64,000 nucleotides of DNA, taken from NCBI RefSeq assembly GCF_011045035.1, contig NZ_JAALAA010000009.1, positions 182,065-246,064 of the forward strand, in the 5' to 3' direction. The DNA is from Nocardioides turkmenicus (GTDB lineage: Bacteria; Actinomycetota; Actinomycetes; Propionibacteriales; Nocardioidaceae). Positions 18,710-26,528 of the stretch are shown here, piece after piece. The notes under the pieces are model-generated. The model worked only from the letters and a program-made list of their open reading frames with translations. It was not told where the DNA came from and ran no database searches. Position numbers and translations under genes: made by a program. Positions within the stretch are counted from its first letter, which is position 1. Each line of letters opens with the position of its first letter.

Positions 18710-20518
18710 ATGCCCCCACAACAGTCAGTCGATGCCCTCGACGTGCCGCGGAGCACGCCGAGCAGGACGTCGCTGCCGGTGGCCGATCCCGCTCTGCAGA
18801 TGATCGCCGAGGGGATCTGCGAGCTGCTCGGTTTCGGGATCGCCGCGATCAACGTGGTCCGCGGCGACGAGGTCGAGATGGTCGCGATCCACGGCTTCAC
18901 GAGCGGCCTGAACGCCGCCCACGGGCGGCGCGAGACCGCGGAGGAGGTCCTCGGCGCCCGGTGGCCGCTCGCGGACGTGCAGATCAACCTCTCCCGCGGC
19001 GAGAACTGGGGCGCCTGGCGGTTCATCCCCCATGACCGGGTGAACCTCCACGAGGGCAGCTGGGTCTCCACGACCAACATGATCGACGCCCCCGACGCCT
19101 GGCACCCCCACGACATGCTGCTCGCGCCCATCTACGGCGACGACGGCTCCCTCCAGGGATGCCTCTCGATCGACATGCCGGTCAGCGGCCGCCGGCCGGA
19201 CTTCACGCAGCGTCGGGTGCTCAACCGGTTCGCGAAACGTGCCCGGCGGGTCGTGCTCGGCTACATCGAGCGCGAGCGGCTCTACGAGCGTGCCGCGAAC
19301 CTGGAGACCGCCAAGGAGTTCCTGCGCGACGCCAGCTCCAAGCTCAGCCTGGCCGACGTGCTCGACGCCAGCCACGACGCGCTGATCCGCGGCCTGGGTG
19401 CCGACGGGATCTGGATGGCGACCAAGGGCCCCCGCCGGGCGATGGTGGTGCACGCGACGCCGGGCCTCGACTGGGAGCCCGACCCCGGCCTGGCGGCGCT
19501 CACCGCGCGGAACACGACCCGCTACTGGGCCGAGGGCACCTACGCGATCCTGTGCCGCGATCGGATCACCGACTCCGCGGAGTGGAACGAGCAGGCCGCC
19601 GTCGTCGACAGGTTCTTCGAGACCCTCGGGGCGGAGAGCGCGCTGGTGGTTCCGGTCGGCGCCGACCACGAGTGGCTCGGCCACATCGTCCTGCTCCGCT
19701 CCCCCGGCCGGCCCACCTGGACCGATGCCGAGGGCAGGCTGGCGATGGAGCTGGGCCGCGACTTCGGCCGCATCGTGCTCACCGCCAACGCCTACACCCA
19801 GGAGCGCGACCTCGCCCAGCAGCTCGCCGACGCCGACCGCGAGCGCAACCAGCTGATCGAGGCCGTCGCCCGCGAGCTCCGGATCCCGGTGAACGCGCTC
19901 GGCACGTCGCTGGCCGCGTTGAGCGACGAGCAGCCCAACACCCTGCCGTGGATCGTCCAGGTGGAGACGCTGACCGTACGCAGCGCCCAGATCGAGGGCA
20001 TCGTCAGCGACCTGCTGCTGCTCTCCCGGATCAGCGACCCGGCCAACGCGCCCGGCCAGACCACCATCGAGGTCTCCGAGATGCTCGACGACGTGCTCGA
20101 CGAGCTCGATCCCGACGCCGCTCAGAAGGACATCGAGTGCGTCCTGACGACGCCGACCGGTCCGGCGTACGTCGTCGGTGACCCGCGCGAGCTGCGGGCC
20201 GCCTTCCTCCACCTGGTGAAGAACGCGCTCACCTACAGCTACCGCGGGTCACGGGTGCAGGTGATGCTCTACAGCGCCGGCAGCGAGGTCACGATCATCG
20301 TGGCCGACGCCGGTGTCGGCATCGCCTACGAGGAGCAGTCCGAGGTCTACAAGCCGTTCTACCGAGGCACCAACTCCGCGCTCGGTGGTTCGCGCGGAGC
20401 TGGGCTCGGGCTGACATTGGTCGACCAGATCACCAGCCGCCACCACGGGTTGGTCGAGCTCGACTCCCGCCCCGGTGAGGGCACCCGGGTGGCGCTGACG
20501 CTGCCCGGTGTCTCCTAG
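18710..20518 (+). CDS. Double-GAF kinase paralogue 3, phospho-acceptor His replaced by Arg
   Basis: About 602 residues, closest to paralogue 2 (shared GRDFGRIVLTANAYTQERDLAQ). GAF1 (~25-185, ENWGAWRFIPHDR) and GAF2 (~200-375) precede an H-box helix reading VARELRIPVNAL, so residue 388 (codon CGC 19871-19873) is Arg; the usual NP is also changed to IP. The HATPase is conserved: HLVKNALTYS (Asn505), DAGVGIA, GAGLGLTLVDQI. It has its own 139-nt upstream gap and may have a separate promoter. It ends convergently, overlapping the dipeptidase stop by 4 nt. Confidence 0.85.
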   Translation: MPPQQSVDALDVPRSTPSRTSLPVADPALQMIAEGICELLGFGIAAINVVRGDEVEMVAIHGFTSGLNAAHGRRETAEEVLGARWPLADVQINLSRGENWGAWRFIPHDRVNLHEGSWVSTTNMIDAPDAWHPHDMLLAPIYGDDGSLQGCLSIDMPVSGRRPDFTQRRVLNRFAKRARRVVLGYIERERLYERAANLETAKEFLRDASSKLSLADVLDASHDALIRGLGADGIWMATKGPRRAMVVHATPGLDWEPDPGLAALTARNTTRYWAEGTYAILCRDRITDSAEWNEQAAVVDRFFETLGAESALVVPVGADHEWLGHIVLLRSPGRPTWTDAEGRLAMELGRDFGRIVLTANAYTQERDLAQQLADADRERNQLIEAVARELRIPVNALGTSLAALSDEQPNTLPWIVQVETLTVRSAQIEGIVSDLLLLSRISDPANAPGQTTIEVSEMLDDVLDELDPDAAQKDIECVLTTPTGPAYVVGDPRELRAAFLHLVKNALTYSYRGSRVQVMLYSAGSEVTIIVADAGVGIAYEEQSEVYKPFYRGTNSALGGSRGAGLGLTLVDQITSRHHGLVELDSRPGEGTRVALTLPGVS

Positions 20519-21861
20519 ACGCCCAGCTTCTGGAGAAGCAGCGCCTCGGCGACGACGACCCGGCGGAACTCGGCGAGGTGGAGACCCTCGTTGGCGCCGT
20601 GGGCGCGGGTGTCGGGGTCCTCGACGCCGGTGACCAGCACGCTGGCCTGCGGGAACGCCTCCAGGAACTCCGCGATGAACGGGATCGAGCCGCCGACACC
20701 CATGTCGATCGGGGCGGTGCCGTCCCAGGCCTCGGTGAACGCGGCACGGGCGGCGTCGTAGGCCGGGCCGGTCGCGTCCAGGGCGATCGGCTCACCGGTG
20801 TCGACGACCTTGGTGGTCAGCTCGGCGCCCCACGGGACGTGCTTCTCGAGGTGCTTGGTGAGCGCGGCGACGGCGTTCTCGCCGGAGTCGCCCGGGGCGA
20901 TCCGGATGGTGACCTTGGCGCGGGCGCTCGGGGACAGCGTGTTGGAGGCGCCGTCGACCTTGGGAGCGTCCAGCCCGGTGATCGTGATCGCCGGCTGCGT
21001 CCACATCCGCTCGACCGCGCTGCCCTTGCCGACCCACTGCAGGCCGGCGATGGCGCCCGACTCGGCGCGGAGCCGCTCCTCGGGGTATTCGACGTCGGCC
21101 GCAGGGCCGGAGACGAGCCCCTCGACCGCCGGAGCGCCGTCCTCGTCCCAGAGGGTGTTGAGAAGACGTACGAGAGCCATGATCGCGTCGGGGGCCAGAC
21201 CGCCCCACATGCCGGAGTGGACGGCGTGGCCGAGGGTGCGGAGCTCGACGTCGACGCGGATGAGGCCGCGCAGCGACGTGGTCAGCGCCGGGACGCCGAT
21301 GTCCCAGTTGCCGGAGTCGGCGATGACGATGACGTCGGCCTTCAGCTTGTCCTGGTACTTCTCGAGGAGCTGCGGAAGCGTCGCGGACGCCACCTCCTCC
21401 TCGCCCTCGATGAAGAGCCGAACGGTGACCGGCAGGTCGTCGCCGAGGGCGCGGATCGCGCCGATGTGGGCCGCGATGCCGGCCTTGTCGTCGGCCGCGC
21501 CGCGTCCGTAGAGGCGGTCGCCCACCTCGGTCGGCTCGAACGGCGGGGTGTCCCAGTCGGCGTGGTCGTTCTCGGGTTGGACGTCGTGGTGGGCGTAGAG
21601 CAGCACCGTCGGAGCGCCCTCGGGGCCCTTCTTCTCACCGACGATCGCCGGCGGGGCGCCGTCGAAGGCACGCACGATCTCCACCTCGAAGCCCTCGGCC
21701 GCGAAGAGGTCGCGGGTCTTCTCCGCGCTCTTCTCCACCTCGCTCAGGCGCTCGGGATCGGCGCTCACGGACTCGATCCGCACCAGGTCCTCGAGGTCCT
21801 TGCGGATCCCCGGGAAGAGCTCGTCTACACGGGTCTTGATGTCTTCGGTGGAGAGGGTCAT
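20515..21861 (-). CDS. M20-family metallo-dipeptidase
   Basis: A 448-residue M20/M25/M40 peptidase of the carnosinase/CNDP type. Metal-binding motifs are visible: LLYAHHDVQPEND, RLYGRGAADDKAG (bridging Asp), IEGEEEVAS (catalytic and metal Glu), IVIADSGNW, and a C-terminal GVEDPDTRAHGANEGL with the last metal His. It probably cleaves dipeptides or N-acyl amino acids in the cytoplasm; the exact substrate cannot be read from sequence. The sterol-carrier-like gene lies 9 nt upstream on the same strand, so the two are likely an operon. Confidence 0.92.
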   Translation of the reverse strand: MTLSTEDIKTRVDELFPGIRKDLEDLVRIESVSADPERLSEVEKSAEKTRDLFAAEGFEVEIVRAFDGAPPAIVGEKKGPEGAPTVLLYAHHDVQPENDHADWDTPPFEPTEVGDRLYGRGAADDKAGIAAHIGAIRALGDDLPVTVRLFIEGEEEVASATLPQLLEKYQDKLKADVIVIADSGNWDIGVPALTTSLRGLIRVDVELRTLGHAVHSGMWGGLAPDAIMALVRLLNTLWDEDGAPAVEGLVSGPAADVEYPEERLRAESGAIAGLQWVGKGSAVERMWTQPAITITGLDAPKVDGASNTLSPSARAKVTIRIAPGDSGENAVAALTKHLEKHVPWGAELTTKVVDTGEPIALDATGPAYDAARAAFTEAWDGTAPIDMGVGGSIPFIAEFLEAFPQASVLVTGVEDPDTRAHGANEGLHLAEFRRVVVAEALLLQKLGV

Positions 21862-21870
21862 AGGGTGAGA

Positions 21871-22227
21871 TTACAAGGGCAGGTACGCCGACAGGTCGGT
21901 GCGCTCTCCCGAGGCCCTGACCCGGGCCTGGTCGACGGCTTCGGACCAGGTCATCGCGCCGGTGGCGAGGGCGATCCAGGTGGCCGCGTCGGTCTCGATC
22001 ACCGCCGGCGGGGTGCCGCGCGTGTGCCTGACCCCTTCGATGCACTGCACCGCGGCGTACGGCGGGACGCGCACCTCGACGCTCTTCCCCGGCGCGCGCT
22101 CCTCGAGCAGGGCGAGATAGTGCTTGGTGAGGAGTCGTAGGTCGGCCTTGGCGGGCTCCTCGGCGCGGACGCGATCGAGAGCCTCGGCCACGTCGGCGGC
22201 GGCCGCGGGCTTGAGTCGGGCTGGCAC
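21871..22227 (-). CDS. Sterol-carrier-family protein (Rv0807-like)
   Basis: A 118-residue small protein with the compact SCP2-like/MDMPI C-terminal pattern (VEVRVPPYAAVQCIEG, TWIALATGAMTWSEAV). In mycobacteria the corresponding gene, Rv0807, is next to purF; here the neighbourhood is kept but separated by the kinase array and dipeptidase. A 7-bp hairpin (22219-22225 with 22231-22237) brackets the GTG start and could influence translation. Its biochemical role is unknown. Confidence 0.75.
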   Translation of the reverse strand: MPARLKPAAAADVAEALDRVRAEEPAKADLRLLTKHYLALLEERAPGKSVEVRVPPYAAVQCIEGVRHTRGTPPAVIETDAATWIALATGAMTWSEAVDQARVRASGERTDLSAYLPL

Positions 22228-22290
22228 GTCGCCAGCCTATCGGTGGCAGTTTCCCACGACGGCGACGCGCGAGCACTACGCTCCGGTGAC

Positions 22291-23019
22291 GTGGGACTGG
22301 AGAGACTCGAGTCGGAGATGGTCCTGAGGACCGCGGAGACGCTGCGCGGACGGATCGCGGCACGCTTCCCCGACCGCGGCCTGGTGAAGGTCGCGGAGCA
22401 GCTGATCGGCCTGATCCGGGGCTCCTCCGGCGTCGGGGAACGGCTCCGCCGGCGGCTGGTGTGGACGCGTGCGGTCTCGCGGACGCTGATCGTCGCGGTC
22501 CTCGTGCTGACGCTGGTCGCCATCGTCTGGGGCCTCGCGACGGCGTTCGGCGACGAGACCCTCACCGGCGTGCAGTGGCTGCCGCTGATGGAGAGCACGG
22601 TCAACGACCTCGTCTTCGCCGCAGTCGCGATCTTCTTCCTCTACACGATCCCGGAGCGGCTGCTGCGGTCGCGCGCACTGCGGCTGCTGCACCGGCTGCG
22701 GTCGCTGGCCCACATCATCGACATGCACCAGCTCGCCAAGGACCCCGAGCGGCTGCGTACGGGGTTCACGGCGACCTCGGCCAGCGGCGAGCTCACCCTC
22801 GACGCCGACGAGCTGATCCACTACCTGGAGTACTGCTCGGAGCTGCTCAGCCTCGTCGGCAAGACGGCCGCGCTCTGCGCCGAGGACTCCCAGGACAACG
22901 TCGTCCTCGACACGGTCAGCACCGTCGAGCGCCTCACCGTCGATCTCTCCCGCAAGATCTGGCAGAAGATCCAGGTCGTGGGCGAGCTGCGCGAAGACCA
23001 GTCGTCTTCTTCTGTTTAG
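22291..23019 (+). CDS. Two-helix membrane protein, function unknown
   Basis: About 242 residues. A basic N-terminal helix is followed by two hydrophobic segments (about residues 45-70 and 85-110) and a mostly helical cytoplasmic C-terminal half (YLEYCSELLSLVGKTAALC, VERLTVDLSRKIWQKI). I do not recognise a family. The start is uncertain: GTG 22291 is used; ATG 22318 and an earlier frame opening at 22243 are possible. Its stop TAG at 23017-23019 is in the same frame as the beta-lactamase-like region that follows. Confidence 0.6.
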   Translation: MGLERLESEMVLRTAETLRGRIAARFPDRGLVKVAEQLIGLIRGSSGVGERLRRRLVWTRAVSRTLIVAVLVLTLVAIVWGLATAFGDETLTGVQWLPLMESTVNDLVFAAVAIFFLYTIPERLLRSRALRLLHRLRSLAHIIDMHQLAKDPERLRTGFTATSASGELTLDADELIHYLEYCSELLSLVGKTAALCAEDSQDNVVLDTVSTVERLTVDLSRKIWQKIQVVGELREDQSSSSV

Positions 23020-23029
23020 GCTCACCCGC

Positions 23030-23802
23030 ATGAGTTCACGGAGTGGTCGATCCTCGCGGTCGACACCGGCTCCGGCAAGACCCTCGTCGAGTCCACCCCG
23101 GACCGTCTCCTGCCGACCGCCAGCGTCGGCAAGATCTTCCTGCTCCACCACCTCGCCGAGCTGCTCGAGGACGACCCGTCGCTCGGCCACCTGCTGCTGC
23201 GCAAGGACAGCGTCGCGCCGGTGGCAGACAGCGGGTTGTGGCAGTACCTCGACGTCCCCGCGCTGACCCTGAACGACTGTGCCCGACTGGTCGGCTCGGT
23301 CTCGGACAACCTGGCCACCAACGTGCTCCTCGACCACGTCGGTCTCACCCCGGTCCAGGCCGTCGCCGCTCGGCTCGCCCCGGGCGGGTCGATGCTGCAC
23401 GACTCCGTCCGGGACGTACGGACGCCGGAGGACCCGCCGATGCTCTCCATCGGCTGTGCCGCCGACTGGGTCTCCTACTTCCGTACGCCGCACCCGACCG
23501 TGATGTCCTGGCTGGCGGCGTCCACGGACCTGTCGATGGTCTCCTCGGCCTTCGGCCTGGACCCGCTGGCCCACACCGAGCCGGACCACGAGCTCCAGGT
23601 GTGGAGCAAGACCGGAACCGACGACGGCGTCCGAGCCGAGGTCGGGCTGCTCGACGTGGGCGGCCGGCGGGCGGCGTACGCGGTCATCTGCCGTTTCGAG
23701 GGGGAGGTCGTCCCGGTGCTGGGACAGATGCGCGCCTACGGCACGCTGCTCCTGGATGCGCTGCAGGACGGCTACGCTGCAGGTCCCGGTCCGGCCCAGT
23801 AG
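23030..23802 (+). CDS. Class A beta-lactamase-fold serine hydrolase, start disrupted
   Basis: The reading frame that ends at 23802 carries all three class A motifs: S-x-x-K as TASVGK (Ser codon 23122-23124), SDN in GSVSDNLATN, and KTG in WSKTGTDDG. In that frame there is no ATG, GTG or TTG between the preceding TAG (23017-23019) and GTG 23221, and GTG 23221 lies after the active-site Ser. An ATG at 23030 is one base out of frame; one extra G after it (ATGGAG instead of ATGAG) would give MEFTEWSILAVD and the whole enzyme. So a 1-nt deletion, an assembly error or a rare start is likely. No signal peptide would be present, so a role in antibiotic resistance is doubtful. Confidence 0.65.
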
Positions 23803-23811
23803 GAGCACAGT

Positions 23812-24372
23812 TTGTTCAGCATCGACCTCGGGAGCGGCGCGGAGATGGTCCTGCGCGACCGATCGACCGACTTCGCCGTCCACCGGCTCATCAACGCCAA
23901 CCTCGACCATCTGCGCGAGTGGGAGCCGTGGGCGCACGGCGACCAGTCCATGATCAGCATCTCCAGCTTCGGCACCTACCTGCTCACCCAGTGGGTCAAG
24001 GGCGAGGCGATCCCGTGCGTCATCCGCCAGGACGGCGAGGTCGCCGGCGCGACGACCGCGCGGATCAACCTCTACGAGAAGTCCGCGACCATCGGCTACT
24101 GGCTCGGCGAGGCCTACGAGGGCCGTGGCCTGGTCACCCGGGCCGTCTCGGCGCTGCTCGACGTGCTCTTCAACGAGTACGACATCGCCCGGGCGATCAT
24201 CGACACCTCGGTCATGAACAAGCGCAGCAGGGCGGTCGCCGAGCGGCTCGGGTTCACCCACGAGGGCACCATGCGCGGGGCGCAGGCCTACCCGGGCGAG
24301 CGCCGCGACCTGGTGGTCTACGGGCTGCTGCGCGAGGAATGGCTAGGTCGCTCCGCCGATTCAGGGGCTTGA
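23812..24372 (+). CDS. GNAT N-acetyltransferase, RimJ/RimL type
   Basis: A 186-residue enzyme with the RimL-like layout: substrate-facing N-terminal strands, IGYWLGEAYEGRGLVTRAV (acetyl-CoA-binding motif A), then IIDTSVMNKRSRAVAERLGF and HEGTMRGAQ. It probably acetylates a protein N-terminus or a small amine with acetyl-CoA. The start is TTG 23812, supported by GGAG at 23802-23805 just after the upstream stop, suggesting co-translation with the beta-lactamase-like gene. Its 3' end overlaps the convergent WYL regulator by 12 nt. Confidence 0.88.
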   Translation: MFSIDLGSGAEMVLRDRSTDFAVHRLINANLDHLREWEPWAHGDQSMISISSFGTYLLTQWVKGEAIPCVIRQDGEVAGATTARINLYEKSATIGYWLGEAYEGRGLVTRAVSALLDVLFNEYDIARAIIDTSVMNKRSRAVAERLGFTHEGTMRGAQAYPGERRDLVVYGLLREEWLGRSADSGA

Positions 24373-25308
24373 GCGGACGAACCGCTCCCCCGCCTGCCGG
24401 ACCATCTCGGCCAGCTCGGCGGGCTGCTCGACCGTGAACTCGGCCTCGACCCCGGCGAGGATCATCATCGGCCAGCCCAGGTCGTCGGCCTGCATCCGCA
24501 GCCGGCAGCCACCCTCGGCGGGCTCGACCTCACCCCAGCGCCCCACCCGCCGCGCGACCACCTCGGGCTCGACGTGGATCAGGACGCAGATGTCGTGGAC
24601 CGCGGACCGGGAGCGGATCCCGGCCTGCACGTAGCTCGCGGCGTCGCCGCCGGGGATCTCCCGCGGACGGAAGATCTGGCCGGTGGTCGTCGACTCGCTG
24701 ATCCGGTCGACCCGGAAGGAGCGCCAGTCGTGGCGAACCCGGTCGTAGGCGAGGAGGTACCAGCGGTTGCCGATGGTGACCAGCCGGTGCGGCTCGACGC
24801 GACGCCGGGTCGGCTCGGCCTCGGGCGCCTGATAGGTGAAGGTGAGGGCCTCGTCGTCGCGGCAGGCCTGGGCCAGGACGCCGAGCACGCCGGCGTCCAA
24901 CGGCACCCGGCCGCCCCAGGGGAGCGAGTCGGTCTGCGAGGCGACCGCGTCCATCCGCCGACGCAGCCGCGGCGGCATCAGCGCGACCACCTTCCCCAGC
25001 GCCTGGGCGGACGTGTCGCCCATCCCGGCGACCAGGCCGGCCGCGGCGGTGCGCAGCCCCACCGCGATCGCGACGGCCTCCTCGTCGTCGAGCAGCAGCG
25101 GCGGCAGCGCGTTGCCGGCCCGGAGCTGGTAGCCGCCGGCCACCCCGCGGGTGGCATCGACGTCGTAGCCGAGATCGCGCAGCCGCTCGATGTCGCGACG
25201 CAGCGTACGCTCACTGACCTCGAGGCGTACGGACAGCTCCGTGCCGGGCCAGAAACGGTGGGTCTGCAGCAGCGAGAGCAGCTGCAGCATCCGGGCGCTC
25301 GTGCTCAT
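24361..25308 (-). CDS. HTH/WYL-domain transcriptional regulator
   Basis: About 315 residues. The N-terminal winged helix (SERTLRRDIERLRDLGYDV) is of the DeoR/HTH_11 type. The WYL domain contains GNRWYLLAYDRVRHDWRSF, and a C-terminal WCX extension follows. WYL domains sense ligands, sometimes nucleic acids. The gene is divergent from a Drr-type ABC exporter, which it may control. The start at 25308 (MSTSARMLQLL) is chosen; the frame opens at 25329. Confidence 0.88.
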   Translation of the reverse strand: MSTSARMLQLLSLLQTHRFWPGTELSVRLEVSERTLRRDIERLRDLGYDVDATRGVAGGYQLRAGNALPPLLLDDEEAVAIAVGLRTAAAGLVAGMGDTSAQALGKVVALMPPRLRRRMDAVASQTDSLPWGGRVPLDAGVLGVLAQACRDDEALTFTYQAPEAEPTRRRVEPHRLVTIGNRWYLLAYDRVRHDWRSFRVDRISESTTTGQIFRPREIPGGDAASYVQAGIRSRSAVHDICVLIHVEPEVVARRVGRWGEVEPAEGGCRLRMQADDLGWPMMILAGVEAEFTVEQPAELAEMVRQAGERFVRSSP

Positions 25309-25335
25309 GCCGTCGACTCTAGGCGTCATTGCGGC

Positions 25336-25349
25336 CAGGTCGTGACCTG
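25336..25349. promoter_or_regulatory. Candidate operator (CAGGTC-GT-GACCTG)
   Basis: A 14-bp dyad with perfect 6-bp arms lies 28 nt upstream of the WYL regulator start. It may be an autoregulatory binding site. There is no direct evidence beyond symmetry and position. Confidence 0.4.
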
Positions 25350-25373
25350 ATTCGCGCAGACCGGTCCGAGATC

Positions 25374-25418
25374 GCGCGACGGTCGGCTCGCCCCCTCCTC
25401 GAGCCGACCGTGTCGCGC
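25374..25418. promoter_or_regulatory. Long hairpin in the WYL/ABC divergent region
   Basis: GCGCGAC+GGTCGGCTCG (25374-25390) pairs with CGAGCCGACC+GTGTCGCGC (25400-25418). Only a 2-nt bulge breaks the stem, and the loop is 9 nt. It lies 100 nt before the ABC ATPase start, inside its probable leader. It could be an attenuator, a protein site or a stray terminator. Confidence 0.5.
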
Positions 25419-25517
25419 TACCCCCTCTTACCCGCTGCTCGGACTTCTAAACCGGATCGCGCAAAGATTTTTCGAAAGCGGACAGAAACTGGCCGGATGA
25501 GGTCAGAGGCTGGAGGC

Positions 25518-26528
25518 ATGACGAACCACACCAACCAGCGGCCGGTGATCCGCACCGAGGCCCTGACCAGGCACTTCACCCGCGGAAAGAAGACCGTCGA
25601 GGCCGTTCGCGGGCTCGACCTCGAGATCCATCAGGGCGAGCTCGTCGCCTTCCTCGGCCCCAACGGAGCCGGCAAGTCGACGACCCTGCGGATGCTGACC
25701 ACGCTCATCCCGCCCACCTCCGGCACCGCAGAGGTGGCCGGCCACGACGTCGTCCGCTCCCGTGCAGCGGTCCGGCGCTCGATCGGCTATGTCGGCCAGG
25801 GCAACGCCGCGGCCTTCGTGCAGCGCGGCCGCGACGAGCTGATGTCCCAGGCGCGCGCCCACGGCATCCCGCGGGCGGCCGCGAAGGCCCGCATCGACGA
25901 GTTGCTCTCCGCCTTCGACCTGCAGGAGTACGCCGACCGCCCGGTCCAGACGCTCAGCGGCGGCCAGCGGAGGCGTCTCGACATCGCGATCGGGCTGCTC
26001 AACCACCCCGAGGTGCTCTTCCTCGACGAGCCGTCGACCGGCCTCGACCCGCAGAACCGCGCCAACCTGCAGGAGCAGATCCGCCGGCTCCACGAGGACG
26101 GCACCACGATCGTGCTCACCACCCACTACCTCGAGGAGGCGGACGCGCTCGCCGGGCGGGTCATCGTCGTCGACCACGGCGTGGTGATCGCCGACGACAC
26201 CGCCTCGCGGCTCAAGGAGAAGCTCGGCGACCTGGTCCTCCTCGGCTTCGGCACCGAGGCCGACGCCACGACAGCGGCCACCCGAGCCGAGTCGGTGCTG
26301 TCCGGCCCGACCCTCATCGAGCGCGCCGGCACGCAGGTCTCGATCCGCACCCCGCGCGGCGCCGACAGCGCTCCCGCGCTGGCCATCGACCTGGCCGCCC
26401 ACGGCACGCCGGCGATCCGGATGGAGGTCCACAGCCCCACCCTCGACGACGTCTTCCTCGACCTCACCGGCCGCAGCCTGCGCGAGTCGGCCGACTCCAC
26501 CACCCAGACCGAAGGAGCAGCAGCATGA
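25518..26528 (+). CDS. Drr-type ABC transporter ATP-binding protein
   Basis: About 336 residues. The nucleotide-binding domain has Walker A GPNGAGKST (47-55), signature LSGGQRRRLDIA, Walker B VLFLDEPSTGLD and the switch His in TTHYLEEAD. A C-terminal DrrA-like extension (~235-336) follows. With the overlapping permease it should form an exporter of the daunorubicin-resistance class; the cargo is unknown. The start ATG 25518 (MTNHTNQRP) has AGAGG 8 nt upstream; upstream in-frame codons (25329, 25497) would add a non-conserved leader. It is divergent from the WYL regulator. Confidence 0.93.
   Translation: MTNHTNQRPVIRTEALTRHFTRGKKTVEAVRGLDLEIHQGELVAFLGPNGAGKSTTLRMLTTLIPPTSGTAEVAGHDVVRSRAAVRRSIGYVGQGNAAAFVQRGRDELMSQARAHGIPRAAAKARIDELLSAFDLQEYADRPVQTLSGGQRRRLDIAIGLLNHPEVLFLDEPSTGLDPQNRANLQEQIRRLHEDGTTIVLTTHYLEEADALAGRVIVVDHGVVIADDTASRLKEKLGDLVLLGFGTEADATTAATRAESVLSGPTLIERAGTQVSIRTPRGADSAPALAIDLAAHGTPAIRMEVHSPTLDDVFLDLTGRSLRESADSTTQTEGAAA

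Noticed and set aside
14789..20518. Kinase paralogues 2 and 3 as plain pseudogenes
   Set aside because: Full length, no frameshift or stop, and the ATP-binding boxes are kept; loss is confined to the H box.
23017..23802. TAG read-through producing a membrane protein/beta-lactamase fusion
   Set aside because: Frames do agree, but no read-through context is visible and a one-base loss after ATG 23030 explains the data more simply.
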